The notes below the pieces were generated by a model. It did not search any database and was not told the origin of the DNA. It worked only from the letters and a program-made list of their open reading frames with translations. A DNA stretch of 64,000 nt. Origin: Thiodiazotropha sp040506195 (GTDB lineage: Bacteria > Pseudomonadota > Gammaproteobacteria > Chromatiales > Chromatiaceae). A program made the translations under genes and the position numbers. The stretch lies in contig JBEVXH010000004.1 in the NCBI GenBank assembly GCA_040506195.1, positions 248,001 to 312,000 on the forward strand. The letters run 5' to 3'. Shown here one piece after another: positions 45,533 to 55,995 of the stretch (position 1 is the first letter of the stretch; each line of letters opens with the position of its first letter).

Positions 45533-45560
45533 CCGCAAATGAACGCGAATAAGCACAAAT
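45533..45560 (+). repeat. Dispersed intergenic repeat after parB
   Basis: CCGCAAATGAACGC, then GAATAAGCACAAAT, nearly repeats the element at 26351-26378 (differences at a few positions). It lies in a 180-bp spacer between the convergent parB and peptidoglycan-binding genes. Confidence 0.55.
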
Positions 45561-45645
45561 ATATTAATTTACTGTACAACACCCACCGTGTAGACGGGCT
45601 AGGGTGACCCTGAACACCGGCAGGCGCAACAACTTGGCAGCAACC

Positions 45646-46449
45646 CTACTTCAGGGAGTAGTAGTTGAAATTATCCTTGCCGACTTGATGAAAACCGGTG
45701 CGGCGCTGGATCTTTCCAGCAAGCAGATTGCCATCAATGGTATTGAGGCGGGGCTTGAACGGATTGCCAGAATCGACCTTCTCTATGAGAAAATGGTGCT
45801 GGCGTGTGGCAACGGCGCCGATGTCCGCCAGTTTAATGTTTTGTACAAACTGGGGATTCCATGAATTCAGTCCTATATTTCCTCTGGGCGCGCCGACAGC
45901 GATATCCCACCTGATGGTCTTTAGCCCGGCCTTTCGATAGCAGTAGACACAGAAAATACCGCACCAGCTTTTTTTCTTTCCGCCGACGAATGGCTGTGGA
46001 CTCCAGACCTTGCTGTGGGGATCCTTAAAGTTGGCATCCTGCAGGGTGACGTTTGCGGCCTCTTTGAAAATGGTCTTAACAATATCGATACCTTTCGGTC
46101 TACCGCCTATGAGCTGAGAGAAATCCACCTTTCCGACAAGTTTACCCGCTTCCGACAAAACCCTTTTTCGCATTTCCGCATGCTTGGCCTTATCAACGGG
46201 TGGAACACCCAACAGATTCTTCACTAATGCGATCAGCTGTGCCCATGTGTTCGGCCCGACGATACCGTCGGCAACAAGTTGATTGTCGCGTTGAAACTGC
46301 TGGGTTCTGGCAGCTGACTTTGCGCCGAAGATACCGTCTGTGACCAGTTCGGGTTTAGCGGATACGGCCTTGTTGAGATATTGCTGAACCCTAATGACGT
46401 CATCTCCTCTCGAGCCGTACTTTATTACTCGTGATAAAGTCGTTTCCAT
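45646..46449 (-). CDS. Peptidoglycan-binding protein with CHAP/NlpC-P60-like amidase domain, no signal peptide
   Basis: A 267-residue protein. Residues about 9-72 form a PG_binding_1 domain (VIKYGSRGDDVIRVQQYL ... TDGIFGAKSAARTQQFQRDNQLVADGIVGPNTWAQL). A linker follows, then a C-terminal domain with a Cys in KKKSWCGIFCVYCYRKAG and a His in DIGAVATRQHHFLIEKV, like CHAP-type cysteine amidases. There is no signal peptide or membrane helix, so export would need a dedicated secretion route, a holin, or lysis. It could be an endolysin-like remnant or a contact-dependent effector. No immunity gene was recognised. Confidence 0.75.
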   Translation of the reverse strand: METTLSRVIKYGSRGDDVIRVQQYLNKAVSAKPELVTDGIFGAKSAARTQQFQRDNQLVADGIVGPNTWAQLIALVKNLLGVPPVDKAKHAEMRKRVLSEAGKLVGKVDFSQLIGGRPKGIDIVKTIFKEAANVTLQDANFKDPHSKVWSPQPFVGGKKKSWCGIFCVYCYRKAGLKTIRWDIAVGAPRGNIGLNSWNPQFVQNIKLADIGAVATRQHHFLIEKVDSGNPFKPRLNTIDGNLLAGKIQRRTGFHQVGKDNFNYYSLK

Positions 46450-46634
46450 GGTCTTGCCCCAATCGCACTGGTTTTGTATTGCCTAAAGTATAGGGGTGAA
46501 ATTCGTACATGTTTTCATTGATTTTATGTGTATTCAAGCGGTACCAGAAAGGTTTCATTTGATTGAAATTCCATTTGGCCATGTCATGTTATTCGATGTG
46601 GTCGATCTTGAGCCCGGGGTCCGGGTGGTATTAC

Positions 46635-46772
46635 ATGCGGCCCTATCGCCACTACCGCTATGACAGGAATAACGATCCACCGGGACCGAAGGGCGGACCT
46701 GGGATCAATTGGGAAACCCCCCCGGGACCCAGGGGTGGTCCGGGTGCCTCTCCCAACCGCAGATATCGCTGA
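46635..46772 (+). CDS. Small Gly/Pro-rich (collagen-like) protein
   Basis: ATG 46635 is preceded by GGGTGG with about 7-nt spacing. The product has about 45 residues: a basic Arg/Tyr head (MRPYRHYRYDRNND) followed by a duplicated unit, PPGPKGGPGINWE and PPGPRGGPGASPN, and RRYR. The frame extends upstream to 46563, but without a ribosome-binding site. There is no clear signal peptide. The duplicated Gly-Pro units look like collagen triplets. Function is unknown; moderately likely to be a real gene. Confidence 0.45.
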   Translation: MRPYRHYRYDRNNDPPGPKGGPGINWETPPGPRGGPGASPNRRYR

Positions 46773-46906
46773 AACGGTCGAGGGCCGATCCAATATGGAA
46801 AAGGGCCATACGGCCTGACAATCTCCGACCGACCCATATTCCGGGTTGGTACGGTTGGTTATCGCCGAAAAATGATGTTTTATGAAAAAATTTATGCATC
46901 TATCCT

Positions 46907-46935
46907 TTGACCTTATATCAAAGACCCCTTATACT
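46907..46935 (+). promoter_or_regulatory. Sigma-70 promoter of the atp operon
   Basis: TTGACC (46907-46912), a 17-bp spacer and TATACT (46930-46935): five of six matches in each hexamer with optimal spacing. It lies about 50 nt before the atpI ATG. Confidence 0.75.
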
Positions 46936-46984
46936 CCTCCCTCCTTGCTGGTTAGGCTCATATACAGGGTACCGGGAAACCGGA

Positions 46985-47365
46985 ATGCAGCTTACCGGAA
47001 ACAGCCAGATCCGCACTATTGTAGCGCTCCAACTTGGAGCGGCGGTAGTGGTCGGTTTGATGCTTCTAGCATTCGGTAAGACCTTTGCATTGTCAGGATT
47101 TATCGGTGGTCTGATTGCTGCAGTGGCGAATGGCTATTTTGCCCACAGATCCTTTACGCACTATCGTGCACAGGATCCGCAAAAAATAGCCGGCCGCATG
47201 TTTGGCGCCGAAATCCAGAAGTTGATCATCACGGGATTGATGTTCGGATTGACAATTGTCACCATCACTCCACTGAGTATTGGTGCATTATTGGGCAGTT
47301 ATCTGTTCGTGCAGGTAGCGGTTCCGCTGATTGTATTGGTTATTGAAGATAGACAGCATTCATAG
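46985..47365 (+). CDS. atpI: ATP synthase subunit I
   Basis: A 126-residue small inner-membrane protein with four hydrophobic segments (TIVALQLGAAVVVGLMLLAFG; LSGFIGGLIAAVANGYFAH). It is the usual first gene of the atp operon and helps assemble the c-ring. The ATG at 46985 follows the promoter; a TTG-initiated extension to 46907 would overlap the promoter and is not accepted. Confidence 0.88.
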   Translation: MQLTGNSQIRTIVALQLGAAVVVGLMLLAFGKTFALSGFIGGLIAAVANGYFAHRSFTHYRAQDPQKIAGRMFGAEIQKLIITGLMFGLTIVTITPLSIGALLGSYLFVQVAVPLIVLVIEDRQHS

Positions 47366-47373
47366 GTTTAAGT

Positions 47374-48234
47374 ATGGCTGGCGACACGCTCACCTCCAGT
47401 GGATATATCAAACACCATTTGACCAACCTGACCTTCGGCAAACACCCGGATGGTAGCTGGGGTATGGCGCATTCCGCGGCTGAAGCCAAGGAGATGGGCT
47501 TCTGGGCGATCCACGTGGATACCATGTTCTGGTCCATCGGCCTCGGCATCCTGTTTCTCTATTTCTTCAGCAAGGCTGCCAAGCAGGCCACTGTCGGGGT
47601 TCCCAACGGTCTGCAGAATTTCGTTGAATGGCTGGTCGATTTCATCGATGACAGCGTGCGTGGCTCCTTTTCCGCCCGCAACGCCCTGGTGGCGCCTCTG
47701 GCGCTGACCATCTTTGTCTGGATATTTCTGCAGAACCTGATGGATCTGGTGCCGGTGGACGTGATCCCGGAACTCGCCAAGCTGCTGGGCATCCACTACA
47801 TGAAAGTTGTGCCTTCGACCGATCCCAATGCCACCTTCGGCATGGCCATTGGGGTTTTCATTCTGGTTCTCTTCTACAGTATCAAGATCAAGGGTGTCGG
47901 CGGTTTCGCCGGTGAGCTGACCCTGCAGCCCTTCTCGTCCAGCAACACCCTGGTCAATATCCTCTTTATTCCGATCAACTTCGTGCTTGAATTCGTCAGC
48001 CTGATCGCGAAACCCATCTCTCTCGCCCTGCGTCTGTTCGGTAACATGTACGCGGGTGAAATGATCTTTATACTGATAGCCATCATGTACAATGCCGGGC
48101 TGATACTCGGCTTGTTCGGTGGCGTACTCCAGCTCGGCTGGGCGATTTTCCATATCCTGATCATCACGTTGCAGGCGTTCATCTTCATGACCCTGACCAT
48201 CGTCTATCTGGATATGGCGCATCACGAACACTGA
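47374..48234 (+). CDS. atpB: ATP synthase F0 subunit a
   Basis: A 286-residue membrane subunit forming the proton half-channels. The signature LALRLFGNMYAGEMIFILIA contains the essential arginine facing the c-ring. It has an extra N-terminal segment (residues 1-60) typical of gammaproteobacterial AtpB. Coupled to atpI (8 bp gap). Confidence 0.97.
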   Translation: MAGDTLTSSGYIKHHLTNLTFGKHPDGSWGMAHSAAEAKEMGFWAIHVDTMFWSIGLGILFLYFFSKAAKQATVGVPNGLQNFVEWLVDFIDDSVRGSFSARNALVAPLALTIFVWIFLQNLMDLVPVDVIPELAKLLGIHYMKVVPSTDPNATFGMAIGVFILVLFYSIKIKGVGGFAGELTLQPFSSSNTLVNILFIPINFVLEFVSLIAKPISLALRLFGNMYAGEMIFILIAIMYNAGLILGLFGGVLQLGWAIFHILIITLQAFIFMTLTIVYLDMAHHEH

Positions 48235-48276
48235 TTTAACCTTTAACTATCTAGTTCATTAAACGGGAGACCAATA

Positions 48277-48507
48277 ATGGAACAAGCACTGCTGTACATT
48301 GCCGGCGCGATCATGATGGGCCTGGGCGCCCTGGGTGCTGCGGTAGGCATCGGCGTACTGGGTGGCCGCTTTCTCGAAGGCGCCGCACGTCAGCCTGAAC
48401 TCATTCCTATGCTGCGTACCCAGTTCTTCATCGTCATGGGTCTGGTCGACGCCGTGCCCATGATCGCCGTGGGTCTGGCCATGTACGTACTGTTCGCTGT
48501 CGCCTGA
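48277..48507 (+). CDS. atpE: ATP synthase F0 subunit c
   Basis: A 76-residue hairpin with the glycine motif GLGALGAAVGIGVLGG in helix 1, the RQPE polar loop, and carboxylate D58 in GLVDAVPMI in helix 2. The residue set lacks the Na+-type signature, indicating a proton-driven ring. Confidence 0.97.
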   Translation: MEQALLYIAGAIMMGLGALGAAVGIGVLGGRFLEGAARQPELIPMLRTQFFIVMGLVDAVPMIAVGLAMYVLFAVA

Positions 48508-48562
48508 TCCGGGCCACTGAGCGAACTCTCTATCATCTCGTCCAACGAGAGGTAATTCCGGG

Positions 48563-49033
48563 ATGAACATCAATCTGACGCTTATAGGTCAGCTGCTCGC
48601 TTTTGCGGTGTTCGTGTGGTTCACGATGAAGTATGTCTGGACCCCGATCATGGGTGCGCTGGAGACCCGCAAAAAAGAGATAGCCGACGGCCTGGCCGCC
48701 GCCGAGCGCGGGCAGCACGAACAGGAGCTTGCGAAAGAGCGGGCCAAGGATGTTCTGCACGAAGCCAAATCGCAGGCAGCTGAGATCGTGGCTCAGGCGC
48801 AGAAACGGGCAGCTGAAATTGTCGATGAGTCAAAGGATACCGCGCGCACAGAAGGCGAGCGTATCCTGACCGCCGCGCAGGCAGAGATCGAGCAGGAGTC
48901 AAACCGCGCTCGCGAGCATCTGCGGGAAAAGATCGGCGAACTGGCCGTGGCCGGTGCTGAGAAGATCCTTAGAAAGGAGATCAACGCAGCGGCGCACAAA
49001 GATATCGTCAACGAGCTGGCACAAGAGATTTAA
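48563..49033 (+). CDS. atpF: ATP synthase F0 subunit b
   Basis: A 156-residue stalk protein. An N-terminal transmembrane helix (LIGQLLAFAVFVWFTMKYVW) is followed by a long Ala/Glu/Lys-rich coiled coil (EQELAKERAKDVLHEAKSQA). Length is exactly that of Escherichia coli subunit b. Confidence 0.97.
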   Translation: MNINLTLIGQLLAFAVFVWFTMKYVWTPIMGALETRKKEIADGLAAAERGQHEQELAKERAKDVLHEAKSQAAEIVAQAQKRAAEIVDESKDTARTEGERILTAAQAEIEQESNRAREHLREKIGELAVAGAEKILRKEINAAAHKDIVNELAQEI

Positions 49034-49042
49034 GGCGGAATC

Positions 49043-49582
49043 ATGGCAGGTGAAGCAACCACTATTGCCCGCCCCTACGCCGAAGCGGTGTTTGCGCGCG
49101 CGGAAGAGAGCGGCAAGCTCGACGTCTGGTCCGACATGCTGAGCTTTCTCACCACTGTGGTAGAGAGCCAGGAGATGGCCCCGATCGTCGGTAATCCGCT
49201 GGTCGAGCAGGACGCCCTGGTGTCACTGCTGCTGGAGATCGCGGGCGATAAGGTCGACCAAGAGGGCGGCAATCTGATCAAGGTGTTGGTCGAGAACGGC
49301 CGCCTCAACGTGCTGCCGGAGATCGACGCACTCTTTGAAGAGCTGAAAGCGGACAGAGAGCGTGTCAGCAAAGTGCACGTCACCTCCGCCTTCGCCCTCG
49401 ATGCGGCGCAGGAAAAACTCATTGCCGAAGCCTTAAAGGCCAAGTTGGGACGCAACGTCACCATCACCAGTGAAAAAGACCCCGATCTGATCGGCGGTAT
49501 TCACATCCGTGCGGGCGACATGGTTATCGACGGCTCCGTCCGTGGACAACTGCAGCAACTGGCGAACGAATTGGGAATCTAA
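49043..49582 (+). CDS. atpH: ATP synthase F1 subunit delta
   Basis: A 179-residue protein linking the b stalk to F1. It begins with the family-typical TIARPYAEAVFARAEE and carries the C-terminal GGIHIRAGDMVIDGSVRGQLQQLANEL signature. Confidence 0.96.
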   Translation: MAGEATTIARPYAEAVFARAEESGKLDVWSDMLSFLTTVVESQEMAPIVGNPLVEQDALVSLLLEIAGDKVDQEGGNLIKVLVENGRLNVLPEIDALFEELKADRERVSKVHVTSAFALDAAQEKLIAEALKAKLGRNVTITSEKDPDLIGGIHIRAGDMVIDGSVRGQLQQLANELGI

Positions 49583-49595
49583 GCGAGAAGCCATC

Positions 49596-51137
<1,542 letters not shown>

Positions 51138-51171
51138 GCCGAGTACGTAACACGAGATAAGGTTCAGAGTT

Positions 51172-52032
51172 ATGGCAGGCGCAAAAGAGATACGCACACA
51201 GATTGCCAGTATCAAGAATACGAGCAAGATCACCAAGGCGATGGAGATGGTGGCGGCCTCGAAGATGCGTAAGGCGCAGAACCGGATGGCGGCCACGCGG
51301 CCCTATGCGGAGAAGATGCGCAACGTCATCGGACATCTGTTTCACGCGCATCCCGAATATAAGCACACCTTCATGATCGAGCGTGAAGTGAAACGGATTG
51401 GGTATATCATCGTTTCCTCCGATCGAGGGCTTTGCGGTGGTTTGAACAATAATCTGTTTCGCAAGCTGGTCAAGGATATGAGGGTCCATAGAGACAGCGG
51501 TACAGAGGTCGATTTCTGTACTATCGGCAACAAGGCGCTGGGATTTTTCGGCCGTTTCGGCGGTAATGTGGTCAGTCAGGCGACCCACCTGGGTGACACG
51601 CCCCATATCGAAGATCTGATCGGCACGGTCAAGGTGATGCTGGATGCCTATGCCGAGGGCAAGATCGATCGTATCTACATCGCCTACAACCACTTCGTCA
51701 ACACCATGACCCAGAGTCCTACAGTCGAACAGCTGGTGCCCATAGCCTCCACCATGGAGGATGAGTTGAAGCACCACTGGGACTATATCTACGAGCCGGA
51801 TTCGAAAGATGTGCTCGACAATCTGCTGAGCCGTTATGTGGAGTCCCTGGTTTACCAGTCCGTGGTGGAAAACGGTGCCAGTGAGCAGTCTGCACGAATG
51901 GTGGCGATGAAGGCGGCCTCGGACAATGCGGGTGAGCTGATCGACGAGCTGCAGCTGATCTACAACAAGGCGCGCCAGGCCGCGATCACCCAGGAGATCT
52001 CGGAGATCGTCGGTGGTGCGGCGGCTGTCTGA
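51172..52032 (+). CDS. atpG: ATP synthase F1 subunit gamma
   Basis: The 286-residue central rotor shaft. N-terminal AGAKEIRTQIASIKNTSKITKAMEMVAASKMRKAQ and the C-terminal AASDNAGELIDELQLIYNKARQAAITQEISEIVGGA are the conserved coiled-coil helices. GYIIVSSDRGLCGGLNNNL is the central signature. Confidence 0.97.
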   Translation: MAGAKEIRTQIASIKNTSKITKAMEMVAASKMRKAQNRMAATRPYAEKMRNVIGHLFHAHPEYKHTFMIEREVKRIGYIIVSSDRGLCGGLNNNLFRKLVKDMRVHRDSGTEVDFCTIGNKALGFFGRFGGNVVSQATHLGDTPHIEDLIGTVKVMLDAYAEGKIDRIYIAYNHFVNTMTQSPTVEQLVPIASTMEDELKHHWDYIYEPDSKDVLDNLLSRYVESLVYQSVVENGASEQSARMVAMKAASDNAGELIDELQLIYNKARQAAITQEISEIVGGAAAV

Positions 52033-52101
52033 TGACAGTCGGGAAAAAGAATTAGTTTTTATTATTTTGAGAGTCGCCTGGAGCGGCAAGAGGAACCAGA
52101 A

Positions 52102-53478
52102 ATGAGTTCGGGCAAAGTGGTTGAAATCATCGGCGCCGTGGTGGACGTACAGTTCGCACGCGGTGAGATGCCGAAGGTCTACGAGGCACTCAAGATCGAA
52201 GAGGAGGGCCTCACACTGGAAGTCCAGCAGCAGCTGGGCGACGGGGTGGTGAGAACCATCGCCATGGGATCGACCGATGGACTGAAACGCGGTGTCACCG
52301 TGGAGTCCACCGGCGCCCCGATCAGTATCCCGGTCGGTCAGGGTACTCTGGGCCGTATCATGGATGTACTCGGCAATCCGGTGGACGAGGCCGGCGAGGT
52401 CAAGGCCGACAAGCTGATGCCGATCCACCGTCTGCCGCCGAAGCTGGAAGATCAGGCGGCCACCACCGAGATCCTCGAAACCGGCATCAAGGTTATCGAC
52501 CTGATCATGCCCATCGTCAAGGGCGGTAAGATAGGGCTGTTCGGCGGTGCCGGCGTAGGCAAGACCGTTACCCTGATGGAGTTGATCCGTAACATCGCGG
52601 TGGAACACTCCGGTTTCTCCGTATTCGCCGGAGTGGGTGAGCGTACCCGTGAGGGCAACGACTTCTACCACGAGATGCAGGAAGGCGGGGTACTCGACAA
52701 GGTGGCCCTGGTCTACGGTCAGATGAACGAGCCCCCGGGCAACCGTCTTCGTGTGGCCCTGACCGGTCTGACCATTGCCGAGAATTTCCGTGACGAAGGC
52801 CGTGACGTACTGATGTTCGTGGACAACATCTATCGTTACACTCTGGCCGGTACCGAGGTGTCCGCGCTGCTGGGCCGTATGCCCTCCGCGGTGGGTTACC
52901 AGCCGACCCTGGCCGAGGAGATGGGTGCGTTGCAGGAGCGTATCACCTCCACCAAGACCGGCTCCATCACCTCCTTCCAGGCGGTCTACGTACCGGCGGA
53001 CGATCTGACCGATCCATCGCCCGCGACCACCTTCGCGCATCTGGATGCGACGCTGGTGCTCTCCCGTCAGATCGCCGAGCTGGGTATCTATCCGGCGGTG
53101 GATCCTCTCGATTCCACCTCCCGTATTCTCGATCCCAATGTGGTGGGCCAGGAGCACTACAGCGTGGCCCGGGCCGTGCAGGGCACCCTGCAGCGCTACA
53201 AGGAGCTGAAGGACATCATCGCCATTCTCGGTATGGATGAGCTCTCCGAAGAGGACAAACTGGTGGTGCAGCGCGCACGTAAGATCCAGCGCTTCCTGTC
53301 TCAGCCCTTTTTCGTGGCCGAGGTCTTCACCGGCACCCCCGGCAAGTATGTCTCGCTGAAAGACACCATCGCCAGCTTCAAGGCGATCGTCGAAGGCGAA
53401 TACGATCATCTGCCGGAGCAGGCCTTCTATATGGTCGGCGGTATCGACGAAGCCGTCGAACGCGGTGGCAAGGCCTGA
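52102..53478 (+). CDS. atpD: ATP synthase F1 subunit beta
   Basis: The 458-residue catalytic subunit. Walker A is in FGGAGVGKTVTLMEL, the catalytic glutamate region is GVGERTREGNDFYHEM, and VLMFVDNIYRYT is Walker B. Length is normal. It has a 69-bp gap from atpG, with RBS AAGAGGA before the ATG. Confidence 0.98.
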   Translation: MSSGKVVEIIGAVVDVQFARGEMPKVYEALKIEEEGLTLEVQQQLGDGVVRTIAMGSTDGLKRGVTVESTGAPISIPVGQGTLGRIMDVLGNPVDEAGEVKADKLMPIHRLPPKLEDQAATTEILETGIKVIDLIMPIVKGGKIGLFGGAGVGKTVTLMELIRNIAVEHSGFSVFAGVGERTREGNDFYHEMQEGGVLDKVALVYGQMNEPPGNRLRVALTGLTIAENFRDEGRDVLMFVDNIYRYTLAGTEVSALLGRMPSAVGYQPTLAEEMGALQERITSTKTGSITSFQAVYVPADDLTDPSPATTFAHLDATLVLSRQIAELGIYPAVDPLDSTSRILDPNVVGQEHYSVARAVQGTLQRYKELKDIIAILGMDELSEEDKLVVQRARKIQRFLSQPFFVAEVFTGTPGKYVSLKDTIASFKAIVEGEYDHLPEQAFYMVGGIDEAVERGGKA

Positions 53479-53497
53479 TCGGCTGGGAGTAGAATAG

Positions 53498-53926
53498 ATG
53501 GCCATGACAATCCATGTGGACATCGTCAGCGCCGAGGGCGAGATCTTCAGCGGTCTTGCTGAGATGGTATACGCCCCTGCGGTAATGGGTGAGGTGGGAA
53601 TCGCTCCCCGCCACACGCCGCTGGTGACTCAACTGAAACCAGGTGAGATTCGGGTCGAAACCGGGAATAATCAGGAGATGCAGCACTTTTATGTCTCCGG
53701 CGGGATTCTCGAGGTTCAGCCCCATGTGGTTACCGTACTCGCCGATACGGCGATTCGCGCCACAGACCTGGACGAGGCGGCCGCCCAGGAGGCCAAGCGC
53801 CGTGCCGAAGATGCGATGGCGAACCGAACCTCCGAGTTCGAATACGCCAAGGCACAGGCTGAACTGGTGGAGGCAGCGGCACAGTTGCGAGCCATCGAGC
53901 GTATCCGCAAGGGTAAGGGCGCCTGA
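53498..53926 (+). CDS. atpC: ATP synthase F1 subunit epsilon
   Basis: A 142-residue protein. The N-terminal beta-barrel has MTIHVDIVSAEGEIFSG and VMGEVGIAPRHTPLVTQLKPGEIR. A C-terminal helical pair has EEAAAQEAKRRAEDAM-like DEAAAQEAKRRAEDAM. It inhibits hydrolysis and couples the rotor. A GGGCCTG/CAGGCCC hairpin (53946-53965) lies just downstream but lacks a T tract. Confidence 0.97.
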   Translation: MAMTIHVDIVSAEGEIFSGLAEMVYAPAVMGEVGIAPRHTPLVTQLKPGEIRVETGNNQEMQHFYVSGGILEVQPHVVTVLADTAIRATDLDEAAAQEAKRRAEDAMANRTSEFEYAKAQAELVEAAAQLRAIERIRKGKGA

Positions 53927-53979
53927 TTATCCCATCATAATAACAGGGCCTGACTCGCCAGGCCCCACGCCATACCGCT

Positions 53980-54468
53980 ATGCCCAAAGAAATCATCCAG
54001 AACGGAAAATTCGTCTCCCTCACCTACTCCATTGCCGATCCGGATGGCAATACCCTGGAGCAGAGCGATCTTCCGGTCAGCTATATCCATGGCGGCGAAA
54101 CCGAACTGATTGGCGGTATGGACCGCGCGGTGGCCGGTAAGTGCCAGGGTGAAGAGGTCACTCTTACCATCGCCTCCAGTGATGCCTTCGGTGAGTATGA
54201 TCCGGACCTGACTTTCACCGACGATATCGATAATGTGCCCCCACAATTTCGACAGCTGGGGGCAGAAGTACAGATGCAGAATGAGGCCGGCGAGGTGAAA
54301 AGTTTTTACGTCACCAAGATCGAGGATGGTAAGTTGACGGTTGACGGCAACCACCCTCTCGCAGGCAAGACACTGGTGGTCAAGGTCAAGATTCTCGAGG
54401 TTAGGGACGCGACCAGGGAAGATGCCATGTCAGTGGGCTTGCCGGGCCAATCCCATACACTGAATTGA
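53980..54468 (+). CDS. FKBP-type peptidyl-prolyl isomerase, SlyD-like
   Basis: A 162-residue cytoplasmic protein. The FKBP domain is interrupted by the SlyD insert-in-flap (DAFGEYDPDLTFTDDIDNVPPQF), with VSYIHGGETELIGGMDRAV and VDGNHPLAGKTLVVKVKILEV. It lacks the His-rich C-terminal tail of enterobacterial SlyD, so nickel chaperone activity is less certain. Transcribed after atpC, it is followed by a terminator at 54506. Confidence 0.92.
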   Translation: MPKEIIQNGKFVSLTYSIADPDGNTLEQSDLPVSYIHGGETELIGGMDRAVAGKCQGEEVTLTIASSDAFGEYDPDLTFTDDIDNVPPQFRQLGAEVQMQNEAGEVKSFYVTKIEDGKLTVDGNHPLAGKTLVVKVKILEVRDATREDAMSVGLPGQSHTLN

Positions 54469-54505
54469 CACCTCCATACTTTCATCTCCCCGCAAGCGTT
54501 TAAAG

Positions 54506-54534
54506 CCTACGCTGATCTGGCGTGTGGTTTTTTT
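54506..54534 (+). terminator. Probable Rho-independent terminator after the atp-slyD block
   Basis: An imperfect stem, CCTACGC / GCGTGTGG with one bulge, is followed by seven T residues (54528-54534). It sits 38 bp after the SlyD-like stop and separates it from glmU. Confidence 0.65.
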
Positions 54535-54604
54535 GCCTGGAAGCTGGTACTGCCGAATGGTATTAAGCTATCCTCGGGTTTGGTTACAGCATTGAGGTGA
54601 ATTG

Positions 54605-55975
54605 ATGGATCTGGGGGCACTGATTTTGGCTGCGGGTGAAGGTACGCGAATGCGTTCCAGGCTTCCCAAGGTTCTGCACCAGTTGGCCGGGAAAGCGCTG
54701 CTTGGTCATGTGATCGATACGGCGCGCTCGGTCAATCCTGATGAGATCACAATTGTCTATGGTCACGGGGGTGAGTTGGTGCCTACTCAGCTCTCCGCCC
54801 CGGATCTGTCATGGGTGGAACAGACCGAGCGCCTCGGCACCGGTCATGCCGTGATGCAGGCGCTGCCTTCTCTGCGAAAAGTCGACCAGGTGCTGATTCT
54901 GTACGGTGATGTACCCTTGATCAGCGGGTCGACACTGACCGGTCTGTTGAGTTGCTTGAGAATGAGCGACTTGGCGCTGTTGACGGTCGATCTACCCGAT
55001 CCCACTGGATATGGGCGGATCTTGCGTGATGGTATGGACCGGATCATCCGCATCGTCGAACAGAAGGACGCCAGTCAACGCGAGCAGGAGATTACCGAGA
55101 TCAATACGGGGATCCTGGCGGTAAAACGGGAGAGGCTCGAGATGTGGCTTGCGCGACTCGATAACAACAATGCGCAAAAAGAGTACTATCTGACCGATAT
55201 CATCGCCATGGCGGTAGAGGACGGGGTAAATATCCAGGCGGTCCATCCGGACAGTGAAGAGGAGGTCATGGGGGTAAATGACCGCAAACAACTGGCCTAT
55301 CTCGAACGTTACCATCAACGTCAGCTGGCCGAGTGCTTGATGCACAACGGCGTCACCCTGGCGGATCCCTCGCGCATCGACATTCGTGGTCGCCTAACCA
55401 CCGGACAAGATGTTTTCCTCGATTGCAATGTCATCATCGAGGGTAACGTCAGCCTTGCGGACGAGGTCAGGGTCGGCCCGAATGTGGTGCTGAAAGACTG
55501 TTCAATCGGCGAGGGGACAGAGATCTTTGCCAACAGTGTATTGGAAGCCGCCGAGATCGGCAGCGAGTGCCGTATTGGTCCCTTTGCCCGGATTCGGCCG
55601 GAGAGCCGTCTGGCCGATCATGTCCATATCGGTAATTTCGTCGAGATAAAGAAGAGCCAGGTGGCAGATGGAAGTAAAATAAACCATCTCAGCTACGTCG
55701 GTGACAGCGAGGTCGGTAAACAGGTAAATATCGGCGCCGGCACCATCACCTGTAATTACGATGGCGCCAACAAGCATCGAACGGTCATCGGTGATCGCGC
55801 CTTCATCGGTTCGGACACCCAGTTGATCGCACCGGTGGCAGTCGGTGAGGGTGCGACCATCGGCGCCGGTTCAACCATCAGCAAAGACGCACCATCGGAA
55901 AAGCTGACCCTGACACGTGTAAAACAGATCAGCATCGATGGCTGGCAGAGACCGGTCAAGAAGCCGAAAGCGTAA
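54605..55975 (+). CDS. glmU: Bifunctional GlcNAc-1-P uridyltransferase / GlcN-1-P acetyltransferase
   Basis: A 456-residue enzyme that makes UDP-GlcNAc for peptidoglycan and lipopolysaccharide. The N-terminal pyrophosphorylase domain has LILAAGEGTRMRSRLPKVLH and YGDVPLI. The C-terminal left-handed beta-helix has hexapeptide repeats plus the acetyltransferase signature (HIGNFVEIKKS, NHLSYVGDSEVG, NIGAGTITCNYDG). ATG 54605 is preferred over the overlapping TTG 54602; GAGGTGA precedes it. Confidence 0.97.
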   Translation: MDLGALILAAGEGTRMRSRLPKVLHQLAGKALLGHVIDTARSVNPDEITIVYGHGGELVPTQLSAPDLSWVEQTERLGTGHAVMQALPSLRKVDQVLILYGDVPLISGSTLTGLLSCLRMSDLALLTVDLPDPTGYGRILRDGMDRIIRIVEQKDASQREQEITEINTGILAVKRERLEMWLARLDNNNAQKEYYLTDIIAMAVEDGVNIQAVHPDSEEEVMGVNDRKQLAYLERYHQRQLAECLMHNGVTLADPSRIDIRGRLTTGQDVFLDCNVIIEGNVSLADEVRVGPNVVLKDCSIGEGTEIFANSVLEAAEIGSECRIGPFARIRPESRLADHVHIGNFVEIKKSQVADGSKINHLSYVGDSEVGKQVNIGAGTITCNYDGANKHRTVIGDRAFIGSDTQLIAPVAVGEGATIGAGSTISKDAPSEKLTLTRVKQISIDGWQRPVKKPKA

Positions 55976-55995
55976 CATCCAGGGGGAGTTAGAGC

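Larger units (their letters stand above)
46450..46984. other. Spacer between peptidoglycan-binding gene and atpI
   Basis: This interval holds the small Gly/Pro-rich ORF at 46635-46772 and the atp promoter at 46907-46935. Nothing else convincing is seen. Confidence 0.5.

Noticed and set aside
47511..47518. CCACGTGG in atpB (and again at 20723-20730) as possible parS
   Set aside because: Only the 8-bp core matches; flanking bases do not fit TGTTCCACGTGGAACA.
47368..48231. 287-codon minus-strand frame
   Set aside because: Exact antisense of atpB; its composition (Asp/Gln/His-rich) is typical of mirrored hydrophobic codons.
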